DNA of 45,003 nt, from the IMG/VR virus record IMGVR_UViG_3300009038_000002, positions 1 to 45,003 of that record. One strand, given 5' to 3'. The notes under the pieces were generated by a model, which saw only the letters and a program-made list of their open reading frames with translations, was not told where the DNA came from and did not search any database. Every line of letters starts with the position of its first letter. Positions within the stretch are counted from its first letter, which is position 1. The translations under genes and the position numbers were made by a program. Origin of the DNA: a virus. This document shows positions 6,391 to 13,153 of the stretch, piece after piece.

Positions 6391-6605
6391 TGAATTTCCC
6401 TGTGAAGTGTGGTTGCGTGCTGCATATCAATTCGCTAAGCCAAGAAGCAACAGTGGATTATTGCCCGCTCCACGCTGCGGCACCGACACTTGAAAAGGCA
6501 CTCGCGGAACTGCTGCGAGTGAAGGGACACAGCGACGAAGAATACGCGGCGCGGATTCAAGCCCGCGCCGCGCTGGCCTTGGCGCAGAAGGAGGGGACGA
6601 AGTGA
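6387..6605 (+). CDS. Small phage protein with Cys-rich start and helical tail
   Basis: A 72-residue protein. The N-terminal part has a CGC...CPLH cysteine/histidine arrangement, and the C-terminal part is an AAPTLEKALAELL...ARAALALA helix. The AAP.L..AL helix is a frequent element in small phage proteins of unknown function. It overlaps the HNH gene (ATGA) and the next gene (GTGA). Confidence 0.65.
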   Translation: MMNFPVKCGCVLHINSLSQEATVDYCPLHAAAPTLEKALAELLRVKGHSDEEYAARIQARAALALAQKEGTK

Positions 6606-6964
6606 AATTGGCCTTTATTCTCTCAATGCCGGGCGTTGGCTCATGGAATGGCAAATGGAGTGGCGAAAGCACGCTTTACGCTGTGGTCGAAGATTTCAAG
6701 ACGTTGAAACGCCTGGCGAAGGCCAGCGCGGTCCTCGAAAGGCGTCCGTATTTCTATCGCTGGGACGATGGATGGTGCGCTCGCATTGACGTGCGGCAAG
6801 TGGACAATGCAGAAGCGCGAAAGCTGAAACAGGAAAGTAAGGGCTTTTGTGGGTACGAATGGATGATCGTTTCAATCCTTGAGCGAGGCAAGATTCTAGC
6901 CGATCACGAAGTCGAAGAAGCAGCCCCTCAACTTTCCCGGCCCGATGCCGATGAGAAGACGTGA
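6602..6964 (+). CDS. Conserved phage protein (MPGVGSWNGKWSGE type)
   Basis: A 120-residue protein starting at GTG in a GTGA overlap. It contains SMPGVGSWNGKWSGE, a central YRWDDGWCARIDVR, and KGFCGYEWMIVSIL. This set of blocks matches a phage family of unknown function in which GSWNG.WSG and GFCGY.WM are conserved. It is probably a small soluble alpha/beta protein. Confidence 0.75.
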   Translation: MKLAFILSMPGVGSWNGKWSGESTLYAVVEDFKTLKRLAKASAVLERRPYFYRWDDGWCARIDVRQVDNAEARKLKQESKGFCGYEWMIVSILERGKILADHEVEEAAPQLSRPDADEKT

Positions 6965-7197
6965 GAAAGAATCGAGCGCCGCGCAAACCGCGCTTTTGCC
7001 AGTGGGTTGAGGGACCGCGCAGTCCCAATAACTATTGGGCGATCCAGTTTTGCCGAGAGCGGCCAGAAGCGAAGGTGTATTGTCATGGTCGTTTTGTCGG
7101 TTGGGTTTGTGGCGGCCATGCAATTTCGGCTCGTGAACACGACTGGCAAACAACCGAAATCAGCAATCGCCCGCAAGGGCAGAAAGGTGACAAGTGA
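6961..7197 (+). CDS. Hypothetical protein, basic and aromatic-rich
   Basis: A 78-residue protein from a GTG start overlapping the upstream stop (GTGA). Basic N-terminus (MRKNRAPRKPRF), then NNYWAIQFC and YCHGRFVGWVCGG. No family assigned; the Cys/His content hints at metal binding without a clean motif. Coupled to the DUF6166 gene downstream. Confidence 0.55.
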   Translation: MRKNRAPRKPRFCQWVEGPRSPNNYWAIQFCRERPEAKVYCHGRFVGWVCGGHAISAREHDWQTTEISNRPQGQKGDK

Positions 7198-7622
7198 AAA
7201 TCTATAAAGGCATTCGCCGGCCAGACGGCGCTAAAGTATTCGTTGGCGACCGCGAGCTTAACCCGCGCAACGATCTCCGCAACCATAGCCCCGATGGCTT
7301 CGAGTGGGGTTACGGCGGCAGCGGGCCATCACAACTGGCATTGGCGCTGTTGGCGCACCATCTCAGCGACGACCAGGCCGCATTTAAGCTTTACCAAGAC
7401 TTTAAGTGGATGTGCATTGCTTCGCTGCCAAAAGCCGGGTGGGTATTGACCAGTGAGGATTTGGACCGCGCCATCGCGGAAATTCTGGCCAGCGGCAACG
7501 CTCAGACCGAGTCACCGCCCCACGACTCTAACACAGCGGGAAGCCAAGCCGGAGTGGCCGTGTCTCCGGCAAACCCAAACGCGAACGTGAAGCAAGTGTT
7601 TCCGAAAGGGCGATGGACGTGA
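7194..7622 (+). CDS. DUF6166-like protein
   Basis: A 142-residue protein. The N-terminal 85 residues have RNDLRNHSPDGFEWGYGGSG, PSQLALALLAHHL and YQDFKWMCIASLP, the hallmark of DUF6166 proteins in phages and bacteria (function unknown). The last 50 residues are low-complexity and look like a disordered tail. GTG start in a GTGA overlap. Confidence 0.75.
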   Translation: MKIYKGIRRPDGAKVFVGDRELNPRNDLRNHSPDGFEWGYGGSGPSQLALALLAHHLSDDQAAFKLYQDFKWMCIASLPKAGWVLTSEDLDRAIAEILASGNAQTESPPHDSNTAGSQAGVAVSPANPNANVKQVFPKGRWT

Positions 7623-7813
7623 ACTGTAAATATCATCCGAAGCGGCCAGCCATCGGGCGCATTGTCAGTTGGATTTACACAACCCCGGGACGCAATCACG
7701 GCTACTCGGTGGATCACGGACCACAGTGCAAGCAGTGTTGCCGTCGATTGTTCAGCATGTCGGCGAACATCGGTTTGATGGGCTTGAATGACCCGCTCCC
7801 AGCAGCATACTAA
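7619..7813 (+). CDS. Small cysteine-rich protein
   Basis: 64 residues from GTG 7619 (GTGA overlap); ATG 7613 is two codons upstream. CKYHPKRPAI near the start and CKQCCR in the middle form a likely zinc knuckle. Last gene before regulatory element copy 2. Function unknown. Confidence 0.6.
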   Translation: MNCKYHPKRPAIGRIVSWIYTTPGRNHGYSVDHGPQCKQCCRRLFSMSANIGLMGLNDPLPAAY

Positions 7814-7871
7814 CAAAGTATAGTTAAAGTTCTCGACTTTAGCAACCGCTTGCCTTAATCTCCCCTCGTGA
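7806..7871 (+). promoter_or_regulatory. Rightward regulatory element, copy 2
   Basis: CATAC, 4 nt, AAAGTATAGT (7815-7824), 23 nt, then a 24-bp block (7848-7871). All internal spacings equal those of copy 1 at 5373. The upstream arm overlaps the last codons of the previous gene. The gene chain starting near 7868/7987 lies immediately downstream. Confidence 0.6.
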
Positions 7872-7990
7872 ACGTAGAAAGTCACAAAATACAAAACTCA
7901 GTTTCGCCGTTGCCCGTCGCGTCCAGCCCTGCTTTCTGTGGGACTGCTTTTCACCCGGCGGGTGACGGCGTTTTAAGGCTCAAACAATGA
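7868..7990 (+). CDS. Possible 40-residue leader ORF
   Basis: GTG at 7868 opens a 40-codon frame that ends in an ATGA overlap with the next ATG at 7987. The peptide has no recognisable feature. It contains a small hairpin, TCACCC/GGGTGA with a 3-nt loop, shortly before its stop, so it may be a regulatory leader rather than a protein gene. Confidence 0.3.
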   Translation: MNVESHKIQNSVSPLPVASSPAFCGTAFHPAGDGVLRLKQ

Positions 7991-8202
7991 TCTGCGAACA
8001 TACCATGCACGAATTCCAACGGAACTTGGATTCGGTTTCGACTTCAACCTTGCGAATAGCGGGCGACGTGTTGGAAAGAAAGAACGCCTTCGTATTCTTG
8101 GGGGATCGCGGCAACTTCACTCGCTTTACTGGTGAAGTGGATTTGGCCATCGCTCAGTTGAAACATCTTCGCGAGTGCATCCGTTACATGAAGCTCGGCT
8201 AA
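7987..8202 (+). CDS. Hypothetical protein
   Basis: A 71-residue protein (MICEHTMHEFQRNLDS..., then VFLGDRGNFTRFTGEVDLAIAQL). Mixed alpha/beta, no family recognised. It is followed 9 nt later by the next gene without overlap. No strong ribosome site; translation may depend on the 7868 frame. Confidence 0.6.
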   Translation: MICEHTMHEFQRNLDSVSTSTLRIAGDVLERKNAFVFLGDRGNFTRFTGEVDLAIAQLKHLRECIRYMKLG

Positions 8203-8211
8203 CCCCATCCC

Positions 8212-8484
8212 ATGAAAACTGAACCTTCCCTGACGGCGTGGCAGCAGGTCAACGATCCGTCGGACGGCCCCGTCATAAAGCACAACGGCACTGTCGTCGC
8301 GCAGTGCATCAACGAGTCTTTCTGCCGCGAGATAGCAAGTGCGCTTCAATCGCACGCCGCGCTCGTGGAGGCGTGTGAAGATGCGCTTGAAACGCTCAAG
8401 GCAGAGCAACGAGATTCAGACATTTTCAATACGTCCATTGGCTTGTGTGAAATTGCCCTTGCCTTGGCGAAAGGAGCGAAGTGA
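8212..8484 (+). CDS. Hypothetical phage protein
   Basis: A 90-residue protein. A beta-rich first half (WQQVNDPSDGPVIKHNGTVVAQC) resembles small phage proteins that have a VIDH.G..VA pattern. The C-terminal helix, with SHAALVEACEDALE and ALALAKG, resembles the tail of the protein at 6387. Function unknown. GTGA overlap with the next gene. Confidence 0.65.
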   Translation: MKTEPSLTAWQQVNDPSDGPVIKHNGTVVAQCINESFCREIASALQSHAALVEACEDALETLKAEQRDSDIFNTSIGLCEIALALAKGAK

Positions 8485-8678
8485 AAACCAAGACCCGTTT
8501 CCGGCTCGTTTCAACGGCTGGCCTCTACGCCGGCTTGGACGGATTGCGAGCCAGCCTGGTACCGCGTGAGCGGGCCGAACTGTTCGACGAGCGGGACAAC
8601 CCGGAAGTCAAAGCCAAGTTCTATGGCGCTTTGCTCGGTACCAGGTTCACCGTTGAGGTTGAATCGTGCGCGTGCTAG
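8481..8678 (+). CDS. Hypothetical protein
   Basis: A 65-residue protein from a GTG start in a GTGA overlap: MKTKTRFRLVSTAGLYAGLDGL..., ending VEVESCAC. No domain seen. It overlaps the methyltransferase-like gene by 13 nt. Confidence 0.55.
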   Translation: MKTKTRFRLVSTAGLYAGLDGLRASLVPRERAELFDERDNPEVKAKFYGALLGTRFTVEVESCAC

Positions 8679-9226
8679 TTGCCTGTGAGTTCTCTGGCAT
8701 TGTCCGGGACGCCTTTCGCGCCAAGGGCCATGACGCTTGGAGTTGCGATTTGCTGCCCTGCGAAAGCAACGCCCAATTCCATTTGCAACGGCGCGTTGAG
8801 GACTGCTTTGACTTCCGCCAGCCAGTGCGCTGGGATTTTCTCGTCGCCTTCCCGCCCTGCACATATCTCTGCGCGAGTGGTGCCCGATGGTGGAAACAGC
8901 GTAAAGCTGAACAGGCCGCTGCGCTTGACTTCGTTCGCCTGCTTCTCAACGCGCCGGTTGAACGCATCGCCCTTGAAAACCCTATCGGCATCATCTCAAC
9001 CGCAATCCGCAAGCCGGATCAAATCATTCAGCCTTGGCAGCACGGCCACGGCGAAACCAAGGCAACGTGTCTGTGGTTGAAGAACCTGCCCTGCTTGGTA
9101 CCGTCCAACATAGTCAAGGGCCGAGAGCCACGAGTGCATCACGAATCGGCCGGCCCGGAACGCTCGCAGAATCGCTCGCGCACTCTGCCCGGCATCGCTC
9201 TGGCAATGGCCGATCAGTGGGGCTGA
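8666..9226 (+). CDS. Orphan C5-cytosine-methyltransferase-like protein
   Basis: A 186-residue protein. VLVACEFSGIVRDAFRAKGH with an acidic residue after strand 2 (CDLLP) is the SAM-binding motif I. FPPCTYLCASGARWW carries the PPC catalytic cysteine of motif IV, and ALENPIGIIST is the ENP-type motif VI. KPDQIIQPWQHGHGETKATCLW is a block I know from a widespread phage family annotated as DNA cytosine methyltransferase. It is shorter than classical Dcm enzymes (300+), with a minimal target-recognition region. No restriction gene is adjacent, so self-protection of phage DNA is the likely role. Confidence 0.75.
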   Translation: MRVLVACEFSGIVRDAFRAKGHDAWSCDLLPCESNAQFHLQRRVEDCFDFRQPVRWDFLVAFPPCTYLCASGARWWKQRKAEQAAALDFVRLLLNAPVERIALENPIGIISTAIRKPDQIIQPWQHGHGETKATCLWLKNLPCLVPSNIVKGREPRVHHESAGPERSQNRSRTLPGIALAMADQWG

Positions 9227-9245
9227 TCTCCGCCCCTCCCCTCAC

Positions 9246-9270
9246 GCCGCGCCTCTCAGTGCGGCTTTTT
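9246..9270 (+). terminator. Intrinsic terminator after the methyltransferase-like gene
   Basis: GCCGC (9246-9250) and GCGGC (9261-9265) form a GC stem with a 10-nt loop, followed directly by five T. It lies 20 nt past the stop codon, where the rightward chain ends. Confidence 0.65.
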
Positions 9271-9426
9271 GCTGTACGCCCCTCAGAACGCTCACATTTG
9301 ACCGCAGACGCATCGCAGATGACTCCTGCGCTGTCCGTTGGTGGTGCAATCGCTCCCAGGCCAAACAGCTACCCCCTCCCAAGATGGTGATTGACATCCT
9401 CGACGCCGTACAGGACCGTCCAGACC

Positions 9427-9933
9427 ATGCCAGATGGCGTTTCCACAGGAACCGTTGCCTTCGCTGATCCTGCCAGACTCGAATTGGCCACCAATGGCCT
9501 GATCTCCGGCCAACCAGTCGTTGAACTCTCCCGGGCTTTGCAGTGTAGTCCAATGTCAATCAGAGCTTTACGCGATAGACTCGTCACCGAAGGAAAAATC
9601 GGGCAGCTAAAGGAACGGCTGGCCCGAAAGCTCGAACATATCGCCGAAACCGGGGCGGAAATCTATCTCCAAGCCCTTGATGCCGGGGAAGTTAAGCCGA
9701 GAGACATTGTCCTCTCAGTTTGCCAAGCCACCGACAAAGCTCTCCTGCTCCGCGGCGAAGCCACCGCCCGGCTGGAAGTCCGTGCAGGAGAACCAACTAT
9801 AGAGAGCGTCAACCGCAAACTCAAAGAACTGCTGGACTCACTGCCTGAGTTGGAAGTCATTGAGGTTAAAGCACTTGCAGATGAGAAGGCCGGGGGAGGG
9901 GGTGCGACGGTGGAGAAGGAGCGGATTGGGTGA
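9427..9933 (+). CDS. Helix-turn-helix DNA-binding protein, possible small terminase
   Basis: 168 residues from ATG 9427. A helix-turn-helix (about 25-50, VVELSRALQCSPMSIRALRDRL) is followed by a long helical region (QLKERLARKLEHIAETGAEIYLQAL) and a glycine-rich basic tail. The frame is open from TTG 9391, but TTGACA at 9391-9396 lies 36 nt before the ATG, matching other leaderless starts here. An HTH plus coiled oligomerisation region fits small terminase subunits, but the large subunit is 9 kb away and another HTH gene adjoins it. Plain transcriptional regulator is equally possible. Confidence 0.55.
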   Translation: MPDGVSTGTVAFADPARLELATNGLISGQPVVELSRALQCSPMSIRALRDRLVTEGKIGQLKERLARKLEHIAETGAEIYLQALDAGEVKPRDIVLSVCQATDKALLLRGEATARLEVRAGEPTIESVNRKLKELLDSLPELEVIEVKALADEKAGGGGATVEKERIG

Positions 9934-10073
9934 CTCAACGAACCTCTCACAAATTTATCACAAAGGAGCATAGTAAAGATACGGAAAGGACTGGTACAGA
10001 AGCAGATACATCAGGACCTATCGGCACGCACACAATTGATCGAGAGCGAGAACAACGCAGTAAGAGGGGGTAG
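9930..10073 (+). CDS. Possible 47-residue polar ORF
   Basis: GTG at 9930 overlaps the upstream stop (GTGA). The product is polar and disordered-looking (threonine, glutamate, arginine), ending REQRSKRG. The overlap is the main support. From 10074 to 10194 I see no convincing gene, only a short AATACC/GGTAT inverted repeat at about 10119-10134. Confidence 0.3.
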   Translation: MTQRTSHKFITKEHSKDTERTGTEADTSGPIGTHTIDREREQRSKRG

Positions 10074-10194
10074 TAGGGGGGATTTTGGGAAGAGTGTCAA
10101 GGAGAAAGTGATGATTCGAGAATACCTTTTGGGTATAGTCGTAAATGGACGGGAAGTACAGCCCAGGGGCAGATCGGCCGCCCCCGACGACGAG

Positions 10195-10665
10195 CTAAGG
10201 ATGGACAGCGTTCTTTGCCGTGCCGTTTATCCACGCCTCGCAGAATCGTTCGACGCTCGTTGGACTCGCCGCCATTTCGGCGACCGCATAAGCAAACCTC
10301 AGCGCATCGTACTGCTTCGTCGCCACTGCCAGCGCGCCGTTCAACACGCGAAGGCTGTCCGGCTTGAGGTAGCCAAAGACGTGCTTCCTAAAAGCGTTGA
10401 GGCATTCGTGCATCGCCTTGTGGCAGTCCTCACAGAGCACCGCAACCTCGTCGGGGCCGTACTCCCACATCTTGCGAGTTCGGTCATAGGCGAAATGGTG
10501 GACGTGAAGCAGGGCATCCGCGCGCCGGCAGATGTTGCAGCAGTTCCCGGCCTTCTCACGCATCTCGCGGGCGAAGGCTTTCCACTCAACTGCCTCGTAT
10601 TGCTGGTCGAACTCGCTCAAGAGCGGCGACCGAGACATGATTTCGCTGATGGATTTTACACTCAT
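10195..10665 (-). CDS. HNH-type zinc protein in the replication unit
   Basis: A 156-residue protein. CCNICRR (first Cys pair) is followed by LLHVHHFAYDRTRK, then DEVAVLCEDCHKAMH: the Cys2, His-His and Cys2-His arrangement of HNH endonucleases. Roughly 40 residues precede and 65 follow the domain; the C-terminal part is helical. It is encoded directly after the DUF1376 gene (ATGA overlap at 10662), so nicking or processing during replication or recombination is plausible. A mobile endonuclease is the alternative. Confidence 0.75.
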   Translation of the reverse strand: MSVKSISEIMSRSPLLSEFDQQYEAVEWKAFAREMREKAGNCCNICRRADALLHVHHFAYDRTRKMWEYGPDEVAVLCEDCHKAMHECLNAFRKHVFGYLKPDSLRVLNGALAVATKQYDALRFAYAVAEMAASPTSVERFCEAWINGTAKNAVHP

Positions 10666-11582
10666 GCCATTGCTCCGAGTTGATGATTTAGTTTTTTGAC
10701 CTCCCCTTTGAGTTTGAAAAATTCCTGCCGGGCCTTCGGATCGTTCCAGGTGTCACCCATTGCGACCTCTGAGCAATATCGCAAGCGGAGTTGCTGGCAC
10801 TCTCGTTCCTTGGCCTTGATGATGGTCGAGATGTCCAGCGGCGTCAGCGGCTTGCCATTGCCGGAGACCGAGTTTTGAAACCGGCCCTGGCGGTAGTTTT
10901 TCGACCACGTTCCTATGGCCCCTTGCCACGAACGCATCGGATTCTTGCCGACACGCCATCCGTTTGACTCGTAATAGTCGATGAAACCTTGAGCCTCATC
11001 CTCTGGCAAACCTGCCTTTGCCATTGCCAGCTTCACTGCTTCGAGCGACGGCTTTTGAAAGCGACTGGGAGATTTTGGCTCCCCCTCAGGGGGCGGGGGG
11101 GGTGATGCGTCGGTGCCGAAGGAAGGCTGTATTTTTGCCACTACTGGCGAATCAGAAAGGGACGGTGTACCTTCACCTGACGGTGAAGGTGAAGGTGCAT
11201 CCGTGACGCATTCCGTCATGCATCCGTGACGCATCCGTGACGCATCGGCCTTTTTGTGGTTTTTCCATCTTACGGAACTTGCTACCTTGCAGGCATTTAC
11301 CCTCGATGAATGGTTCTTTTTTGCCCTCGCCAATTCACGGTCAATGCGGCTGTGATGCCACTTTCCACCCTCGATTCGGAAGAAAAGTGCGATGCGTGCG
11401 GTATCCGTCGGCAATGCGTCACGCATAACCGCTTTGGCCTCAGCAGCCGAGAGCGGACCTCCGTTCCGCCAGTACGCGAAGATGAGCAGCAGGTAAGTTC
11501 CGTGTTGAGAGAGCGTTAGGCCGATTGTATCGGCCAAATAATCGCCGATGTAGAGGGGCATCCAGATCGCGGTTGCTTTCAC
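10662..11582 (-). CDS. DUF1376 (YdaU-like) putative replication initiator
   Basis: 306 residues from GTG 11582, chosen because WMPLYIGDYLADTIGLT normally begins such proteins; the frame is open to 11711 without a better ribosome site. The N-terminal DUF1376 domain continues as LSQHGTYLLLIFAYWRNGGPL and ALFFRIEGGKWHHSRIDREL. A low-complexity Ser/Pro linker is encoded by the repeats at 11169-11248. The C-terminal part (SNGWRVGKNPMRSWQGAIGTW) matches the tail of phage replisome-organiser proteins. It probably binds an origin and loads host helicase; no phage helicase is present. The layout, with repeats inside the initiator gene, parallels lambda O. Confidence 0.75.
   Translation of the reverse strand: MKATAIWMPLYIGDYLADTIGLTLSQHGTYLLLIFAYWRNGGPLSAAEAKAVMRDALPTDTARIALFFRIEGGKWHHSRIDRELARAKKNHSSRVNACKVASSVRWKNHKKADASRMRHGCMTECVTDAPSPSPSGEGTPSLSDSPVVAKIQPSFGTDASPPPPPEGEPKSPSRFQKPSLEAVKLAMAKAGLPEDEAQGFIDYYESNGWRVGKNPMRSWQGAIGTWSKNYRQGRFQNSVSGNGKPLTPLDISTIIKAKERECQQLRLRYCSEVAMGDTWNDPKARQEFFKLKGEVKKLNHQLGAMA
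11169..11248. repeat. Hairpin plus 11-bp iterons inside the initiator gene, candidate origin
   Basis: ACCTTCACC (11169-11177) pairs perfectly with GGTGAAGGT (11182-11190) around a TGAC loop. Next to it GCATCCGTGAC occurs at 11197-11207, 11220-11230 and 11231-11241, with degenerate units at 11208-11219 and 11242-11248. The following 30 bases are T-rich. Iterons within an initiator gene are how lambda-type origins are built. That this is an origin is inference. Confidence 0.5.
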
Positions 11583-11860
11583 AACGGAGAAAATGACGCG
11601 CCCCGCACCCCGTTCACTGGGGACCGGCACCATCGCTGTGCGCGACTGAGCAACCCACGGCGAGCGGGGCAGCGCCAAAAATGGAATACGACATCCATGC
11701 CGGTTTTTCAAGTGGCGCAGTGAGCGCCGTGCCCGAAGTCTTGGCGATCAGGCGATGGAAGGCAAGGAAAATCGGAGATCTCTTTCCCCACGCCGGGATG
11801 GCAAAACTACATAGCACCGCTTGTCACCAGTTCGGGGGACACGATGACAATAAATAATCC
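11583..11860. other. Intergenic region between divergent units
   Basis: I see no convincing gene. The initiator frame stays open to 11711 on the minus strand, and another minus frame runs 11817-11614, but neither has a ribosome site or recognisable sequence. The region should hold the leftward promoter of the replication unit, which I could not place. Confidence 0.3.
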
Positions 11861-11889
11861 TTGACTCATATCTGCCATTATGTTCCATT
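11861..11889 (+). promoter_or_regulatory. Candidate rightward promoter for the 11900 chain
   Basis: TTGACT (11861-11866), 17-bp spacer, TCCATT (11884-11889), then 10 nt to the ATG at 11900. The -10 box is poor, but the distance from TTGAC to the start codon (39 nt) equals that at 16174. Confidence 0.35.
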
Positions 11890-11899
11890 CAGGCCGTAA

Positions 11900-12184
11900 A
11901 TGAAACCGAAAACACGACCAGAGATTGAGAAGGGCGTACCATTCACTCCGTTCCGATCCGGGATTTGCTCTCTCATTGTGGGGAAAATGAAGCCTGGTGA
12001 TTCACTTTTTGTGGAATCACACCAACGAGCGACCGGCTATATCACCGCCGGTCAGCGACGTGGATTCAGGATGGCGTCGCACAAGGAAGGCGACGGTGTG
12101 CGAGTGTGGCGGCTGAACGATGGGGTTGCCATCGGCCAAAACGCGACGGGGGCGAATGCCGGTGGGCCGGAGGAACCGAAATGA
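11900..12184 (+). CDS. Hypothetical protein
   Basis: A 94-residue protein: MKPKTRPEIEKGVPF, then KMKPGDSLFVESHQRATGY and RMASHKEGDGVRVWRL, ending in a Gly/Asn/Glu-rich tail. The pattern GDS..V....R......A.....G......R....G.RVWR recurs in small phage proteins that may bind nucleic acid; the function is unknown. First gene of the long coupled chain to 15671. Confidence 0.65.
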   Translation: MKPKTRPEIEKGVPFTPFRSGICSLIVGKMKPGDSLFVESHQRATGYITAGQRRGFRMASHKEGDGVRVWRLNDGVAIGQNATGANAGGPEEPK

Positions 12185-12525
12185 CCGCTGACCAGATCGA
12201 TCAGATCAACTTTGAATCGTCGGTAAATTTGTCGCACGCAATCGCACTGCTGGAATTGCTGGACCGGAGCCTTGACGCTTCGACTGTGCGCACGTCCCTG
12301 ACTGAATCAATCGAGAATCTTAAAAATGAGAGCGACACGGTTGCCGCTTACTGTCGGACGATTATGCTTCAAAAACGGATGTCAACAAAACCATTTACCG
12401 ATCTGCTTGGAGCGCCGCATCCTCTTGGTCACGATCACTCGCCGATTCAATTATCCACGCCCACTGATACCGCCGCCTCGCCCGAGGCCGGGCACACGAA
12501 CTTCGAGGGGGAGGAAGGGAAGTGA
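12181..12525 (+). CDS. Hypothetical helical protein
   Basis: A 114-residue protein, start fixed by the ATGA overlap at 12181. The first 65 residues are helical (LSHAIALLELLDRSLDAS, then SIENLKNESDTVAAYC); the rest is proline/threonine-rich and probably disordered. No family recognised. It ends in a GTGA overlap. Confidence 0.6.
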   Translation: MTADQIDQINFESSVNLSHAIALLELLDRSLDASTVRTSLTESIENLKNESDTVAAYCRTIMLQKRMSTKPFTDLLGAPHPLGHDHSPIQLSTPTDTAASPEAGHTNFEGEEGK

Positions 12526-12692
12526 CCTTTGAATTAACTCTACCAGAGTTGCAGCTATTGATTGACGATCAATGCACTGCGCTTGCCAGAATGATTATCA
12601 GACACGCGGAACTTGGGCGTCAAATACAGCTTCAAAAGCATCTATTGGATGGATTCTTTGTTCAGGCTGACCTCCCGGAGGAAGGGAAGTGA
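12522..12692 (+). CDS. Small helical protein
   Basis: A 56-residue protein from GTG: VTFELTLPELQLLIDDQ, then a long amphipathic helix (ALARMIIRHAELGRQIQLQK). Overlapped at both ends by GTGA junctions. Function unknown. Confidence 0.55.
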   Translation: MTFELTLPELQLLIDDQCTALARMIIRHAELGRQIQLQKHLLDGFFVQADLPEEGK

Positions 12693-12865
12693 GCAATGGC
12701 AAGTCGCACGCGATGAGACGAAAGGAGCGGGCCATGCAAGCCGCTTGGGAAACACGGCGTCGGCGTTACGGTAAAAGTGGCCGCTGCTCTGTTGAGACTC
12801 CGCTTTATCTGCGAAAGTGCGTTGTCGGCACTCCCGCCGCGCAACCGGAGGGGAAACCGGAATGA
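12689..12865 (+). CDS. Small basic protein
   Basis: A 58-residue, arginine/lysine-rich protein from GTG (AMRRKERAMQAAWETRRRRYG), with two cysteines farther on. Between 4-nt overlaps (GTGA before, ATGA after). It could bind nucleic acid, but nothing specific is visible. Confidence 0.5.
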   Translation: MSNGKSHAMRRKERAMQAAWETRRRRYGKSGRCSVETPLYLRKCVVGTPAAQPEGKPE

Positions 12866-12960
12866 AGTTTACACCAACTGTCGGAAGATATTGTAAAACG
12901 TGTAAGATGGAAAGTGACCTCAAATGCCGGGAGCGACTCAAGGCCAAAGCGGTGCAATGA
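12862..12960 (+). CDS. 32-residue cysteine-containing mini protein
   Basis: ATGA overlaps on both sides. CKTCK and a later single Cys make a partial zinc knuckle (MKFTPTVGRYCKTCKMESD). Too short for a folded domain except as a metal-bound knuckle; it may also act as a bridging ORF. Confidence 0.45.
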   Translation: MKFTPTVGRYCKTCKMESDLKCRERLKAKAVQ

Positions 12961-13139
12961 GCGATCCACCCCTTTGCCGCCCCTCCCTCTGCTGCCGCAT
13001 CTTCGGGCATAAGTGGTTTACGAGAATTAAGATCAAGCAGTACCGTGATGCACTGGGAGACATCCATACTGACAAGAAATGGACTGAACGCCGACACTGC
13101 GACCGCTGCGGCGTGCCCAACCCGAACTGGATGGAATAA
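12957..13139 (+). CDS. DUF1660-like small zinc protein
   Basis: 60 residues from ATG 12957 (ATGA overlap). CCRIFGHKWF near the start and CDRCGVPNPNW near the end match prophage DUF1660-type proteins, which pair a C..FGHKW motif with a C..CG.PNP motif. Probably one zinc is bound by the four Cys/His ligands. Function unknown. Confidence 0.65.
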   Translation: MSDPPLCRPSLCCRIFGHKWFTRIKIKQYRDALGDIHTDKKWTERRHCDRCGVPNPNWME

Positions 13140-13153
13140 GAGAAAGACAAACC

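Noticed and set aside
9242-9559. 105-residue minus-strand frame over the terminator and the start of the HTH gene
   Set aside because: Composition is shadow-like, no ribosome site, and it crosses a good plus-strand terminator and gene start.
10119-10135. AATACC/GGTAT inverted repeat with TATAGT as a third copy of the 66-bp element
   Set aside because: The flanking CATAC and the 24-bp block are absent and the spacing does not match.
11197-11248. Short tandem repeats as a CRISPR array
   Set aside because: Units are 11 bp, contiguous, without spacers, and lie inside a coding gene.
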